Of a stretch of 7,710 bases of DNA, positions 1-6,336 are shown piece by piece. The position numbers were made by a program, and so were the translations under genes. The notes under the pieces are model-generated. The model made no database searches. It saw nothing but the letters and a program-made list of their open reading frames with translations, and had not been told where the DNA came from. This DNA is from Firm-04 sp003446315 (GTDB taxonomy: Bacteria; Bacillota; Clostridia; Oscillospirales; Ruminococcaceae). The stretch is from positions 1 through 7,710 of the forward strand of contig CAMNAB010000127.1 in the NCBI GenBank assembly GCA_946530355.1, read 5' to 3'. The first letter of the stretch is position 1. Each line of letters opens with the position of its first letter.

Positions 1-27
1 AAATATTTGATGCCTATATAAAACCAA

Positions 28-56
28 TTGCTTTTTCTATCATAATATGTTATAAT
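28..56 (+). promoter_or_regulatory. Sigma-A-type promoter of the MoxR-DUF58-transglutaminase-LRR operon
   Basis: The -35 box TTGCTT (28-33) is followed by a 17-base spacer and a perfect TATAAT (51-56). A TG one base upstream of the -10 (48-49) makes it an extended -10 promoter. Transcription should begin near base 63, giving a leader of about 35 bases before the ATG at 98. The same ATGTTATAAT string recurs in the promoter at 6190-6218. No other comparable promoter was noticed in the short gaps between the four genes that follow, so this probably drives all of them. Confidence 0.8.
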
Positions 57-80
57 ATAATATGGTATTTTATAACCGCA

Positions 81-87
81 GAAAGGA
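81..87 (+). promoter_or_regulatory. Ribosome binding site that fixes the MoxR start
   Basis: GAAAGGA lies 10 bases before the ATG at 98. The in-frame ATG at 62 has no such site and sits at about the predicted transcription start (near 63), so it cannot be a normal start on this transcript. This decides for 98. Confidence 0.75.
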
Positions 88-97
88 ATCGAAAAAC

Positions 98-1039
98 ATG
101 CATGAAGATATTCAAAAGCTGACCGCGAGTGTCGGCAAAGTCATTGTCGGAAAAGATCATGTGCTCCGCTGTGTCATTGCAGGCTTGCTCTGCGGCGGTC
201 ACATCCTGATCGAAGACGTTCCCGGAGTCGGCAAAACACAGCTTGCGGCTGCGCTTTCCCGATCCGTCGGCGGCAGCTTCAACCGCATTCAGCTTACCCC
301 TGATGTCATGCCGTCTGATATCACCGGCTTCTCAATGGTCAATCAGACCACTTTTGCACTGGAATACCGTCCGGGCGCAGCAATGTGCAATTTCCTGCTC
401 GCCGATGAGATCAACCGTGCTTCCCCGAAGGTGCAGTCTGCGCTGCTGGAAGTCATGGAAGAACACCAGATCTCGATCGACGGCGTGACCCATAAACTGC
501 CGCAGCCGTTCATGGTGCTCGCAACGCAGAACCCGGTCGAGACATACGGCACTTATCATCTGCCGGAAGCCCAGATGGACCGTTTCTTCATGCGCGTCAG
601 CATGGGATATCCGACGGAAGATGAAGAACTCATGATTCTCTCCCGCACCGAATATCACAATCCGCTGGAGAATATCGAAAGTGCCGTGCTGCATCCGGAA
701 GATATCCTGCGCCTGCAAAAGGAAGTGGAATCCATTTATGCAAGCGATACATTAAAGCGATACATTCTCCACATTATTGCCGCAACGCGCAATCATCCCG
801 CATTGATGCTCGGTGCATCTCCGCGTGGTTCGATCGCACTTTACAAAGCGGCAAAAGCCAGTGCATATCTCTCCGGCAGAGATTATGTGCTGCCGGATGA
901 TGTCAAGGCGATGGCGGAAAGCGTGCTTGCGCACCGTCTGATCCTGTCACCGAAGGGCAAAGCAATGTCCGGAGATACCCGCAGCGTTGTGGCAGATGTT
1001 CTGGCAAACGTGCCGGTGCCGATGGAAGCTGCAAGATAA
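98..1039 (+). CDS. MoxR-family AAA+ ATPase
   Basis: This is a cytoplasmic AAA+ ATPase of the MoxR family, 313 residues, a normal length for the family. MoxR proteins are thought to act as chaperone-like ATPases that mature or activate partner proteins, often encoded beside DUF58 and transglutaminase proteins as here; the exact substrate is usually unknown. Visible motifs are Walker A VPGVGKTQ (41-48), Walker B LLADEINR (100-107), sensor 1 ATQNP (142-146), the LPEAQMDRF arginine-finger segment (155-163) and sensor 2 GASPRGS (239-245), so the ATPase site looks intact. The helical lid fills the C-terminal third. The start at 98 was chosen over an in-frame ATG at 62 because of the GAAAGGA site and because 62 falls at the predicted transcription start. 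It is the first gene of the operon, and its TAA overlaps the next ATG by one base (TAATG), suggesting translational coupling with the DUF58 gene. Family assignment is certain; the physiological role is inferred. Confidence 0.95.
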   Translation: MHEDIQKLTASVGKVIVGKDHVLRCVIAGLLCGGHILIEDVPGVGKTQLAAALSRSVGGSFNRIQLTPDVMPSDITGFSMVNQTTFALEYRPGAAMCNFLLADEINRASPKVQSALLEVMEEHQISIDGVTHKLPQPFMVLATQNPVETYGTYHLPEAQMDRFFMRVSMGYPTEDEELMILSRTEYHNPLENIESAVLHPEDILRLQKEVESIYASDTLKRYILHIIAATRNHPALMLGASPRGSIALYKAAKASAYLSGRDYVLPDDVKAMAESVLAHRLILSPKGKAMSGDTRSVVADVLANVPVPMEAAR

Positions 1040-2337
1040 TGGCAGGCTATTTTTGTGCGATCGGCATCGCGCTGATCTTCATGTTTTTTATGGACGGCAG
1101 GATCGGTGTCATGATGCTGAGCTTTCTGGTTCTGATGCCGCTGCTCTCACTGATCGTGACATTGATCGCACGCCGTTCTTTGCGTGTGCGGCTGGTTCTG
1201 CCGGATTCTGCCGCCAAGCATCAGGATGTGCCTGCCGTGATCGTGCTGGAAAAGGATACACCCGTGCCCGTGCCGTTTCTGAGGCTGCGCCTGCATGCAG
1301 ATGCGCATTTCGGTGCACTGAATCCCAATGCGGCGCCGCTGCCGGAAAAACCGGTGCAGGGAATCGGTGCTGCCGCAGCCATGCGTTACCGCAATGAGAT
1401 GAATCGCTGGAAAAAGATGCGCAAAAGTCAGCTCACACCGGATATGATCCCGTTTTGTCTTTCGATGGGCACATCCCGCAAAGAAGAATATCGCATTCTG
1501 CTGCATCCTCGATTTTGCGGCGGCGGAGAAGTGGTGCTGAAGGAGCTGGTGCTCTCGGATTATCTGGGCATGTTTTCCTTCCGCCTGCATACAGAGCCGC
1601 GGGAAACGGTTCTCATCACACCGGAAATTCCGGAAATGAAAGCCAACAGTGAGCTGTTCCGTTCTGTCTCCACAGCGGTTGCGGCTGCGGATGAAGAAAC
1701 CGATTCCACCCCGACGCATTCTGCATCTGCAATGCCGGGATATGAGCATCGGGAATATGTGGCAGGCGATTCGCTCAAGCGCATCAACTGGAAGCTGTCA
1801 TCCAAGCGGCATCATCTGATGGTGCGGCAGGATGAACCGGTCGCACTGGCAAGGCTGTCGGTCGTGCTGGATTTCCGCCGTTCCCCCAAAAACATCCCGA
1901 TGATCCAGCAGCTCGGCGCAGAAGAACAACTGATCGAATCCTCGCTCGGCTTTCTGATGCTCTGCGCCAAATACGGCTATCCGTGCAAGCTCAGTTATGC
2001 GGATGTCAACGGCGAATGGAGCAGTCTCTCGCTGGATGATGCCGAGCAGTTGGCAGTCGAAGCGGTCAATCTGCTGCGGGGCGGATTCCGTTCACCGGAA
2101 GCGCTTGCCGGCATCCCGATGCTCCCGCCGGATTTGCAGCAGGATGGCGGTGCTGTTTTGCTGTATTTCACAACAGATGCTTCCCCGGAACTGATCGGTG
2201 CACTGGAGCAGTATCCGTCCACGCTGTATCTGGCGGCACCGGAACAGCTTTCCGCCGGATTTGCGGTGCCGAAGAACGGTTCTCTTTGGCTGATTACGCA
2301 CGATCACCGTCTGATACAGGCAGGCGGGGAAAACTGA
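1039..2337 (+). CDS. Membrane-anchored DUF58 protein
   Basis: The 432-residue product starts with two hydrophobic segments (about 4-18 and 23-44) separated by a short charged turn, placing the rest of the protein on the cytoplasmic side by analogy with the family. The DUF58 signature is clear at 238-252 (REYVAGDSLKRIN followed by WK), followed by the usual MVRQDEP (261-267). DUF58 proteins are regular partners of MoxR ATPases and are proposed to be their substrates or adaptors; no enzymatic activity is established. The von Willebrand-like region after the signature carries D278-x-x-x-S282 with Arg at 280, where a complete metal-binding DxSxS would have Ser, so the metal site looks degenerate. 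Residues 102-145 form a basic stretch between beta-rich parts. The ATG overlaps the MoxR stop codon by one base, with a weak GGAAG at 1024-1028 as the only ribosome site, which fits translational coupling. The next gene's start follows 33 bases after the stop. Confidence 0.92.
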   Translation: MAGYFCAIGIALIFMFFMDGRIGVMMLSFLVLMPLLSLIVTLIARRSLRVRLVLPDSAAKHQDVPAVIVLEKDTPVPVPFLRLRLHADAHFGALNPNAAPLPEKPVQGIGAAAAMRYRNEMNRWKKMRKSQLTPDMIPFCLSMGTSRKEEYRILLHPRFCGGGEVVLKELVLSDYLGMFSFRLHTEPRETVLITPEIPEMKANSELFRSVSTAVAAADEETDSTPTHSASAMPGYEHREYVAGDSLKRINWKLSSKRHHLMVRQDEPVALARLSVVLDFRRSPKNIPMIQQLGAEEQLIESSLGFLMLCAKYGYPCKLSYADVNGEWSSLSLDDAEQLAVEAVNLLRGGFRSPEALAGIPMLPPDLQQDGGAVLLYFTTDASPELIGALEQYPSTLYLAAPEQLSAGFAVPKNGSLWLITHDHRLIQAGGEN

Positions 2338-2360
2338 TCCCGGCAGATGAACCGGAAAAT

Positions 2361-2366
2361 GGAGAG
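2361..2366 (+). promoter_or_regulatory. Ribosome binding site that fixes the transglutaminase start
   Basis: GGAGAG ends four bases before the ATG at 2371. The in-frame ATGs at 2347 and 2359 have no comparable purine-rich site at a sensible distance, so translation most likely begins at 2371. This is a sequence-based choice and has not been proven. Confidence 0.6.
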
Positions 2367-2370
2367 AAAT

Positions 2371-4821
2371 ATGAAAAACGAAACTGCGATCGACACTTCG
2401 GTCATTCAGCGCAATCCGGTTTTGCGGTGGCTGTTTCAGCCGCGCCGGATCCCGCTGCTCTTTGCAGTAACCGTCATCTCCGGCATATTTTATCATTATT
2501 CGCCGAAGCTGACGATCCTCTGGATCGTGCTTTCCCTGCTGTTTCAGGGATTGTTGTTCAAGCTGTTTGATTATGTCAACAAGCATCATGTGCTTGGCGG
2601 CATTGCATATCTGGCGGTTGGTGCAGTTTTTATGTTTGCATCGCTGTATCTGATCCGATTGGGATACAGCACAAAGGGCTTCGGCCCCACGGAGCTGAAT
2701 TATCAGCTTAGTTTTTTCGTGTGGTTTTTAACGCCGCAGTCGGTTCTTGCAACGGATTATTTCGGATATACGCTGGCGCTGTTCTGCTTCTTCACCTTTT
2801 TTATCGCGTCCATTGCGTATTATTTCACATTTGTCCGATATCGTGTCCTAATGTCCTTTGCGGTCATGATCTTCCCGTTTGCGATCTATGCAAAGGAAAA
2901 TGAAACCATGCCGGTTCCTTCGATCATCATTCTGCTGGTTTGTTATTTTGCAGTGATGATCTACTGCCGGCAGGCACACGCAGAGGATGCAGAGATCGTG
3001 CAGAAATATGAACCGGATGCAGAAAGCCGTCTTTCGATGCCCTCGAAAAAATCTGCATTTGCGGGCATGATGCCGGAAATGCTGGACAGTGCCTTTTTAT
3101 ACGGCTCCGGCATCTTCATTGCAGCGGCAACGATCCTCATTCTGGTGATCCCGAAGCCGGAAGTCAAGGAAGACCGAAGCTATATGGACGGCATGCTGGA
3201 TATGTCGGCACTCTCGGATATCCTGATGAACGCAATTTCCGGCTTTACGGATACATCCGACCCGACCAATTACGGCAACCTGAATTATTCGCGCACGCTG
3301 TATTATGTCAATGCAGATGAGATCCTGAATCTGCGCATGCGGACATTTACGGATTATCACTATGATGACGACAACTGGTCTGCATCGGAATATGACAAGC
3401 AGCCCCCGCGCGGTGACAATCGTTTCATGAAGACCAAACGCCTGACGACGATGGTCACAGAACCGGATCCGGGCGAACTGTATCAACTGATGCAGGCAGC
3501 CGTCCAAAAAGATCCGGGATTTGCAGAAAAATGGGGACTTACCGGCATCGCAGAACAGAATGCCGATCTTGACAATTATTACCGGAAAATGCAGATACAG
3601 GCAGCATCTTATAACCGCGCCATCTATCCGGGACTTTATTATGTCAAGGATGCGTTTTCCAACAGTTACAATGTATATGATTTCGGCATGGATATCCACC
3701 AGAGTCCGACCGGTATCCTGTACCGCTATCAGGACGGCAGAATCTATTATGAAAGCTGCGATATTGATTATTTCAGCGACAGCTTTGCCAATACCGCCGC
3801 TTCCCAGGCATTGACCGCAAAATGCAATGCGGAAAACTGGGGCGAAATGCTTGCAGATTTGCAGGAAGTCTTCCCGTCATCCGATCCCAACAGCCAGATG
3901 GCTGCGCGTGCGCTGGAAGGCTATCAATCCGCAATGGCATATGCAGGGATCGTCCAAAGCGAAACGCCGGAACAGGTGCGGGAACTTGCAGCACAGCTTA
4001 CTGCCGGCAAGCATTCTGATTACGAAAAAGCCATTGCCATTCAGGATTATCTGCGTTATAACGGCGGCTTTACTTATTCACTGGATTTCCGGATCACAAA
4101 AGATGACGATGTCAGCACATTCCTGTTCAAAAACAAAACCGGCGTATGCGTGCAGTTTGCCAGCGCAATGACCGAGCTTTGCCGTGCAGCAGGATTGCCT
4201 GCGCGATATGTGGAAGGCTATTCGGCATCGCAGCCCGATACACGGCTGCTGGGCGGCAGAAACTGGAAATTTGCCGTCACAACAGATGAAGGGCATGCGT
4301 TTTCAGATGTTTACATCGCAGGATACGGCTGGCTCATGCTGGATGCCACAACCAGTTCCGATCTGGAGCAATCGCATGAAAAGACGAATATCTTAGCGAC
4401 CCTGCAATATTCCGGCTTGATCCTCTTTGTCGCAGCAGCCTTGCTGCTTCTGGTTTTCATGATCCTCATTCCGTATCTGAAAGAAGCACAATTCCGCCGG
4501 AGATTCCGCAGGCAGCGGAATGCCGAAAGCGTACAGGCAGCATTTGCGCGTCTGCGCAGACAATGGAAAGCGGATCCGGCAGCTACGGCACGGGATCTTT
4601 GTCAGGAAAAAGGCGCATTTCTGCAAATGGATCTCAGCGGTTTACAGGAAGACTTCGAACACACCGTTTATGCAGATCGCTGTGATGCAGCAACGGCAGA
4701 CCGCGTATACCGGATCTATTGCGCCGCATATGACGCATGGAAACCGGCAGTCAGGCGGCAGCGCAAAGCAGAACGCGCCATGCGCAAAGCACAGAAAAAA
4801 CAGCAAATACAACTGAATTGA
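2371..4821 (+). CDS. Multi-pass membrane transglutaminase-like protein (TgpA/YebA type)
   Basis: The 816-residue product has the layout of TgpA/YebA proteins. A hydrophobic N-terminal block contains about six to eight membrane segments (roughly 28-43, 47-65, 74-95, 113-125, 132-154, 157-173, 183-199 and 241-260). A large outside region (261-678) holds the transglutaminase-like domain, followed by one more membrane helix (679-702) and a basic cytoplasmic tail (703-816) that resembles DUF4129. The Cys-His-Asp triad is complete: C593 in TGVCVQFA, H642 in GHAF and D658 in GWLMLDAT. The segment AGLPARYVEGY (607-617) is also typical. A 'LRMRTFTDYHYDDDNW' stretch (321-336) matches the region before the catalytic domain in the family. 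Transglutaminase-fold enzymes can crosslink proteins, deamidate glutamine or cleave peptides; which applies here cannot be read from sequence. The start at 2371 follows from the GGAGAG site; an in-frame ATG at 2347 would add eight residues. Its stop lies 15 bases before the TTG start of the LRR-dockerin gene, so the two are probably co-transcribed. Confidence 0.93.
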   Translation: MKNETAIDTSVIQRNPVLRWLFQPRRIPLLFAVTVISGIFYHYSPKLTILWIVLSLLFQGLLFKLFDYVNKHHVLGGIAYLAVGAVFMFASLYLIRLGYSTKGFGPTELNYQLSFFVWFLTPQSVLATDYFGYTLALFCFFTFFIASIAYYFTFVRYRVLMSFAVMIFPFAIYAKENETMPVPSIIILLVCYFAVMIYCRQAHAEDAEIVQKYEPDAESRLSMPSKKSAFAGMMPEMLDSAFLYGSGIFIAAATILILVIPKPEVKEDRSYMDGMLDMSALSDILMNAISGFTDTSDPTNYGNLNYSRTLYYVNADEILNLRMRTFTDYHYDDDNWSASEYDKQPPRGDNRFMKTKRLTTMVTEPDPGELYQLMQAAVQKDPGFAEKWGLTGIAEQNADLDNYYRKMQIQAASYNRAIYPGLYYVKDAFSNSYNVYDFGMDIHQSPTGILYRYQDGRIYYESCDIDYFSDSFANTAASQALTAKCNAENWGEMLADLQEVFPSSDPNSQMAARALEGYQSAMAYAGIVQSETPEQVRELAAQLTAGKHSDYEKAIAIQDYLRYNGGFTYSLDFRITKDDDVSTFLFKNKTGVCVQFASAMTELCRAAGLPARYVEGYSASQPDTRLLGGRNWKFAVTTDEGHAFSDVYIAGYGWLMLDATTSSDLEQSHEKTNILATLQYSGLILFVAAALLLLVFMILIPYLKEAQFRRRFRRQRNAESVQAAFARLRRQWKADPAATARDLCQEKGAFLQMDLSGLQEDFEHTVYADRCDAATADRVYRIYCAAYDAWKPAVRRQRKAERAMRKAQKKQQIQLN

Positions 4822-4836
4822 ACGGGGCGAACACAA

Positions 4837-5907
4837 TTGTTATTCAAGAGATTTTCCGCGCTGCTGAGTGCAGCGGCGCTGTTTTGCGGCAGCACACCGG
4901 TATTTGCCGCATCAGATGACACAGATGATTCTGAGATCATAACAGGCAAAGCCGGACAATATATCCAATGGGAGTATCATCCGGATACGCACCTGATCGA
5001 ATTTTTCGGAAGCGGCAGAATGCCCGACTATTCCCAGAAAGCCGGAAACCGACCGCCATGGTATCCGTATCAGACTGAGCTGGAAGAAGTCGTTGTATAT
5101 GACGGGATCGAATCCATCGGTTCATATGCATTCAATCACTGTTCTGCACTGCAAATCGTGCATTTGCCGAAAACACTGAACGATGCCGGACAATATGTAT
5201 TCACCGGCTGCACATCCCTGACATATATTGATGTCGATTTGCAAAACCCGAACTTTGTTTCGCTCAACGGCGTGTTATATTCGGCTGACCGTACCGAACT
5301 GTGGTTTTATCCGAACGGCAAGACCGCAACCAGTTTTACAACGCCGCTTCCGGTAGAAGTCATTCGTTCCGGTGCATTTGCCGGCAATCAGTATTTGCGG
5401 CGCATCGTTCTGAAAGAGCATGTGAACGAAATCGGCGTATCCGCATTCGCCTCATGCGCTTCGCTTGCGATCCTCACGAGCTATGCAAAATACTGTGCGA
5501 TCTATGATGACATCAGCACGATCTCCAACCGGTTTGACCGGGAGATCAACAGTCTGGGCGTGCATGTATATGACGGCGTTATTCAGGGCTATGAAGGCAG
5601 CACGATCCAGCGGTTTGCGCTCACACACGGCATGCGGTTTGAGTCTCTCGGCACTGCATCGCCGTATGAAAAAGGTGATTTCACCGGAGACAGCCGCATT
5701 GACAGCCGGGATGCACAGGCAGTGCTGTCCACCTATGCGGAATTGACGATGGGAAATCCTGTCAGCATGGAAATGACGCAGATTTCAGCCGGCGATATCG
5801 ACGGTGACGGCATGCTGACAGCCAATGACGCGCAGTATATTCTGGAATATTACCTGCAAAATGCGATCCTGAGTCTTCCGGCGGCATGGGAAGAAATCGT
5901 CAACTGA
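4837..5907 (+). CDS. Secreted BspA-like LRR_5 protein with C-terminal dockerin (operon copy)
   Basis: The 356-residue protein begins with a signal peptide (MLFKRFSALLSAAALFCGST, then PVFA with probable cleavage after residue 24). A short leader module (40-66) contains D-T-x-L-I-x-F-F-G-S-G-R-M. LRR_5 units of 23 residues follow at 83-105, 106-128 and 188-210, with cysteines at equivalent places (C102, C125, C207). Between them lies the NGVLYSADRTELWFYPNGK segment typical of BspA-like proteins, and the GYEGSTIQRFALTHGMRF segment (251-268) is the usual end of such an array. Residues 280-342 form a type I dockerin with two calcium loops: D281, T283, D285, D292 and D320, D322, D324, D331, each followed by A-Q. 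The protein ends in WEEIVN. Dockerins bind cohesins on scaffoldins or the cell surface. The start is TTG: no in-frame ATG exists before the signal peptide, a stop (TGA, 4819-4821) lies just upstream in frame, and GGGG at 4824-4827 is the only ribosome site. It sits 15 bases after the transglutaminase gene. Binding partner unknown. Confidence 0.9.
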   Translation: MLFKRFSALLSAAALFCGSTPVFAASDDTDDSEIITGKAGQYIQWEYHPDTHLIEFFGSGRMPDYSQKAGNRPPWYPYQTELEEVVVYDGIESIGSYAFNHCSALQIVHLPKTLNDAGQYVFTGCTSLTYIDVDLQNPNFVSLNGVLYSADRTELWFYPNGKTATSFTTPLPVEVIRSGAFAGNQYLRRIVLKEHVNEIGVSAFASCASLAILTSYAKYCAIYDDISTISNRFDREINSLGVHVYDGVIQGYEGSTIQRFALTHGMRFESLGTASPYEKGDFTGDSRIDSRDAQAVLSTYAELTMGNPVSMEMTQISAGDIDGDGMLTANDAQYILEYYLQNAILSLPAAWEEIVN

Positions 5908-5948
5908 TGCGGCATACCGCAAAAAGAATTCGGACGATATTGCGGTAT
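5908..5948 (+). other. Two mutually exclusive hairpins just after the operon's last stop codon
   Basis: Starting at the base after the stop codon, TGCGG (5908-5912) can pair with CCGCA (5917-5921) around a 4-base loop. The overlapping ATACCGCAA (5914-5922) can instead pair perfectly over 9 bp with TTGCGGTAT (5940-5948). The two structures share the CCGCA strand, so only one can form at a time. Neither is followed by a run of T on the plus strand, so this is not a classical intrinsic terminator. It may protect the mRNA 3' end, or simply be a relic. Confidence 0.5.
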
Positions 5949-5977
5949 CCCTGCAAACCGGTCTGATCCTGTGTTTG

Positions 5978-6011
5978 TGCATATAACTTGATATGCGATA
6001 ATTTATATGCA
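5978..6011. repeat. Perfect 9-bp AT-rich inverted repeat
   Basis: TGCATATAA (5978-5986) is repeated inverted as TTATATGCA (6003-6011) with 16 bases between. The right arm is itself part of the 10-base palindrome ATATGCATAT (6005-6014). The dyad overlaps a weak possible promoter (TTGTGC 5975-5980, 16 bases, GATAAT 5997-6002 preceded by TGC). It could be an operator, a transcript hairpin, or a chance result of AT-rich DNA. Confidence 0.4.
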
Positions 6012-6120
6012 TATTTTAATTTTACAGACGCGGTATTTTGAACAAAGCGGCACTTGCCAGCCGGAATATACAATCATGATGAAACGCTTCGCAGTTTTCC
6101 GGAACTGCGGGCGTTTTTTT
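6009..6120 (+). ncRNA. Possible small RNA or long 3' trailer ending in the intrinsic terminator
   Basis: If the weak extended -10 site at 5975-6002 is real, transcription would start near 6009 and end at the terminator at 6120, making an RNA of about 110 bases. The stretch contains a small stem-loop (GC-GGC around ACTT with GCC-A-GC, about 6048-6060) and no convincing open reading frame with a ribosome site. I do not recognise a known riboswitch or RNA family in it. The alternative is that this is only the 3' trailer of the operon transcript running on from 5907. Confidence 0.2.
6082..6120 (+). terminator. Strong intrinsic terminator
   Basis: CGCAGTT (6090-6096) pairs perfectly with AACTGCG (6103-6109) around the loop TTCCGG. 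After a small interruption (TT opposite G) the stem continues with AAACGC (6082-6087) against GCGTTT (6111-6116). Seven Ts (6114-6120) follow. The T run on one side only makes it a plus-strand terminator. It lies about 175 bases after the stop of the fourth gene and upstream of the promoters of the fifth, so it separates the two transcription units. Confidence 0.88.
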
Positions 6121-6189
6121 ATTTTACGCGCGTTCTTGCATTGTTGTATTGTCCAATCAATTATCTTTTTATGTACAGGAATTTGCATC

Positions 6190-6218
6190 TTGACTTTTAT
6201 TTTTTAACATGTTATAAT
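6190..6218 (+). promoter_or_regulatory. Promoter P1 of the second LRR-dockerin gene
   Basis: TTGACT (6190-6195), a 17-base spacer and TATAAT (6213-6218), with TG at 6210-6211 forming an extended -10. This is close to the consensus for the housekeeping sigma factor. The start would be near 6225, giving a leader of about 110 bases. The ATGTTATAAT around the -10 is identical to that of the operon promoter at the left end of the window. Confidence 0.85.
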
Positions 6219-6252
6219 GACAACAGTGCCAGTAAAGACAGCCGTTATTCTC

Positions 6253-6281
6253 TTGGCAATCCATTCATCGCAGTTTATAAT
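6253..6281 (+). promoter_or_regulatory. Possible second, tandem promoter P2 of the LRR-dockerin gene
   Basis: TTGGCA (6253-6258), exactly 17 bases, then TATAAT (6276-6281). The start would be near 6288, leaving a leader of about 50 bases. The -35 overlaps the right arm of a short inverted repeat (TGCCA 6227-6231, TGGCA 6254-6258) that could be a regulatory site or a leader stem in the P1 transcript. The fit to consensus is good but no extended -10 is present. Confidence 0.55.
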
Positions 6282-6320
6282 AGCAGCAATTTTGTTGCTT
6301 TTATATTATATCATCATAAC

Positions 6321-6327
6321 AAAGGAG
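6321..6327 (+). promoter_or_regulatory. Ribosome binding site of the second LRR-dockerin gene
   Basis: AAAGGAG lies 9 bases before the ATG at 6337. It selects this ATG over the in-frame ATG two codons later (6343), which would be 15 bases away. Confidence 0.8.
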
Positions 6328-6336
6328 CGCTAAATT

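Noticed and set aside
62..97. Twelve-codon N-terminal extension of the MoxR protein from an ATG at 62
   Set aside because: The ATG coincides with the predicted transcription start, has no ribosome site, and the extra residues do not belong to the MoxR fold.
1147..1749. 200-codon open frame on the minus strand inside the DUF58 gene
   Set aside because: It is antisense to a well supported gene, and its product is His/Arg/Cys-rich with no recognisable domain, as expected from a reverse-strand frame of a codon-biased gene.
2092..2589. 165-codon minus-strand frame across the DUF58-transglutaminase junction
   Set aside because: It overlaps both real genes on the opposite strand and its sequence resembles no protein family I know.
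3097..3699. 200-codon open frame on the minus strand inside the transglutaminase gene
   Set aside because: It lies antisense to the conserved membrane protein, shows no known motif, and has an Ile/Arg/Cys-rich composition typical of a shadow frame.
6282..6299. Short hairpin (AGCAGC with GTTGCT) in the leader of the second LRR gene
   Set aside because: The stem is about six pairs with a wobble and is followed by only a few Ts; it lies at the P2 transcription start and is too weak to call a terminator or attenuator.
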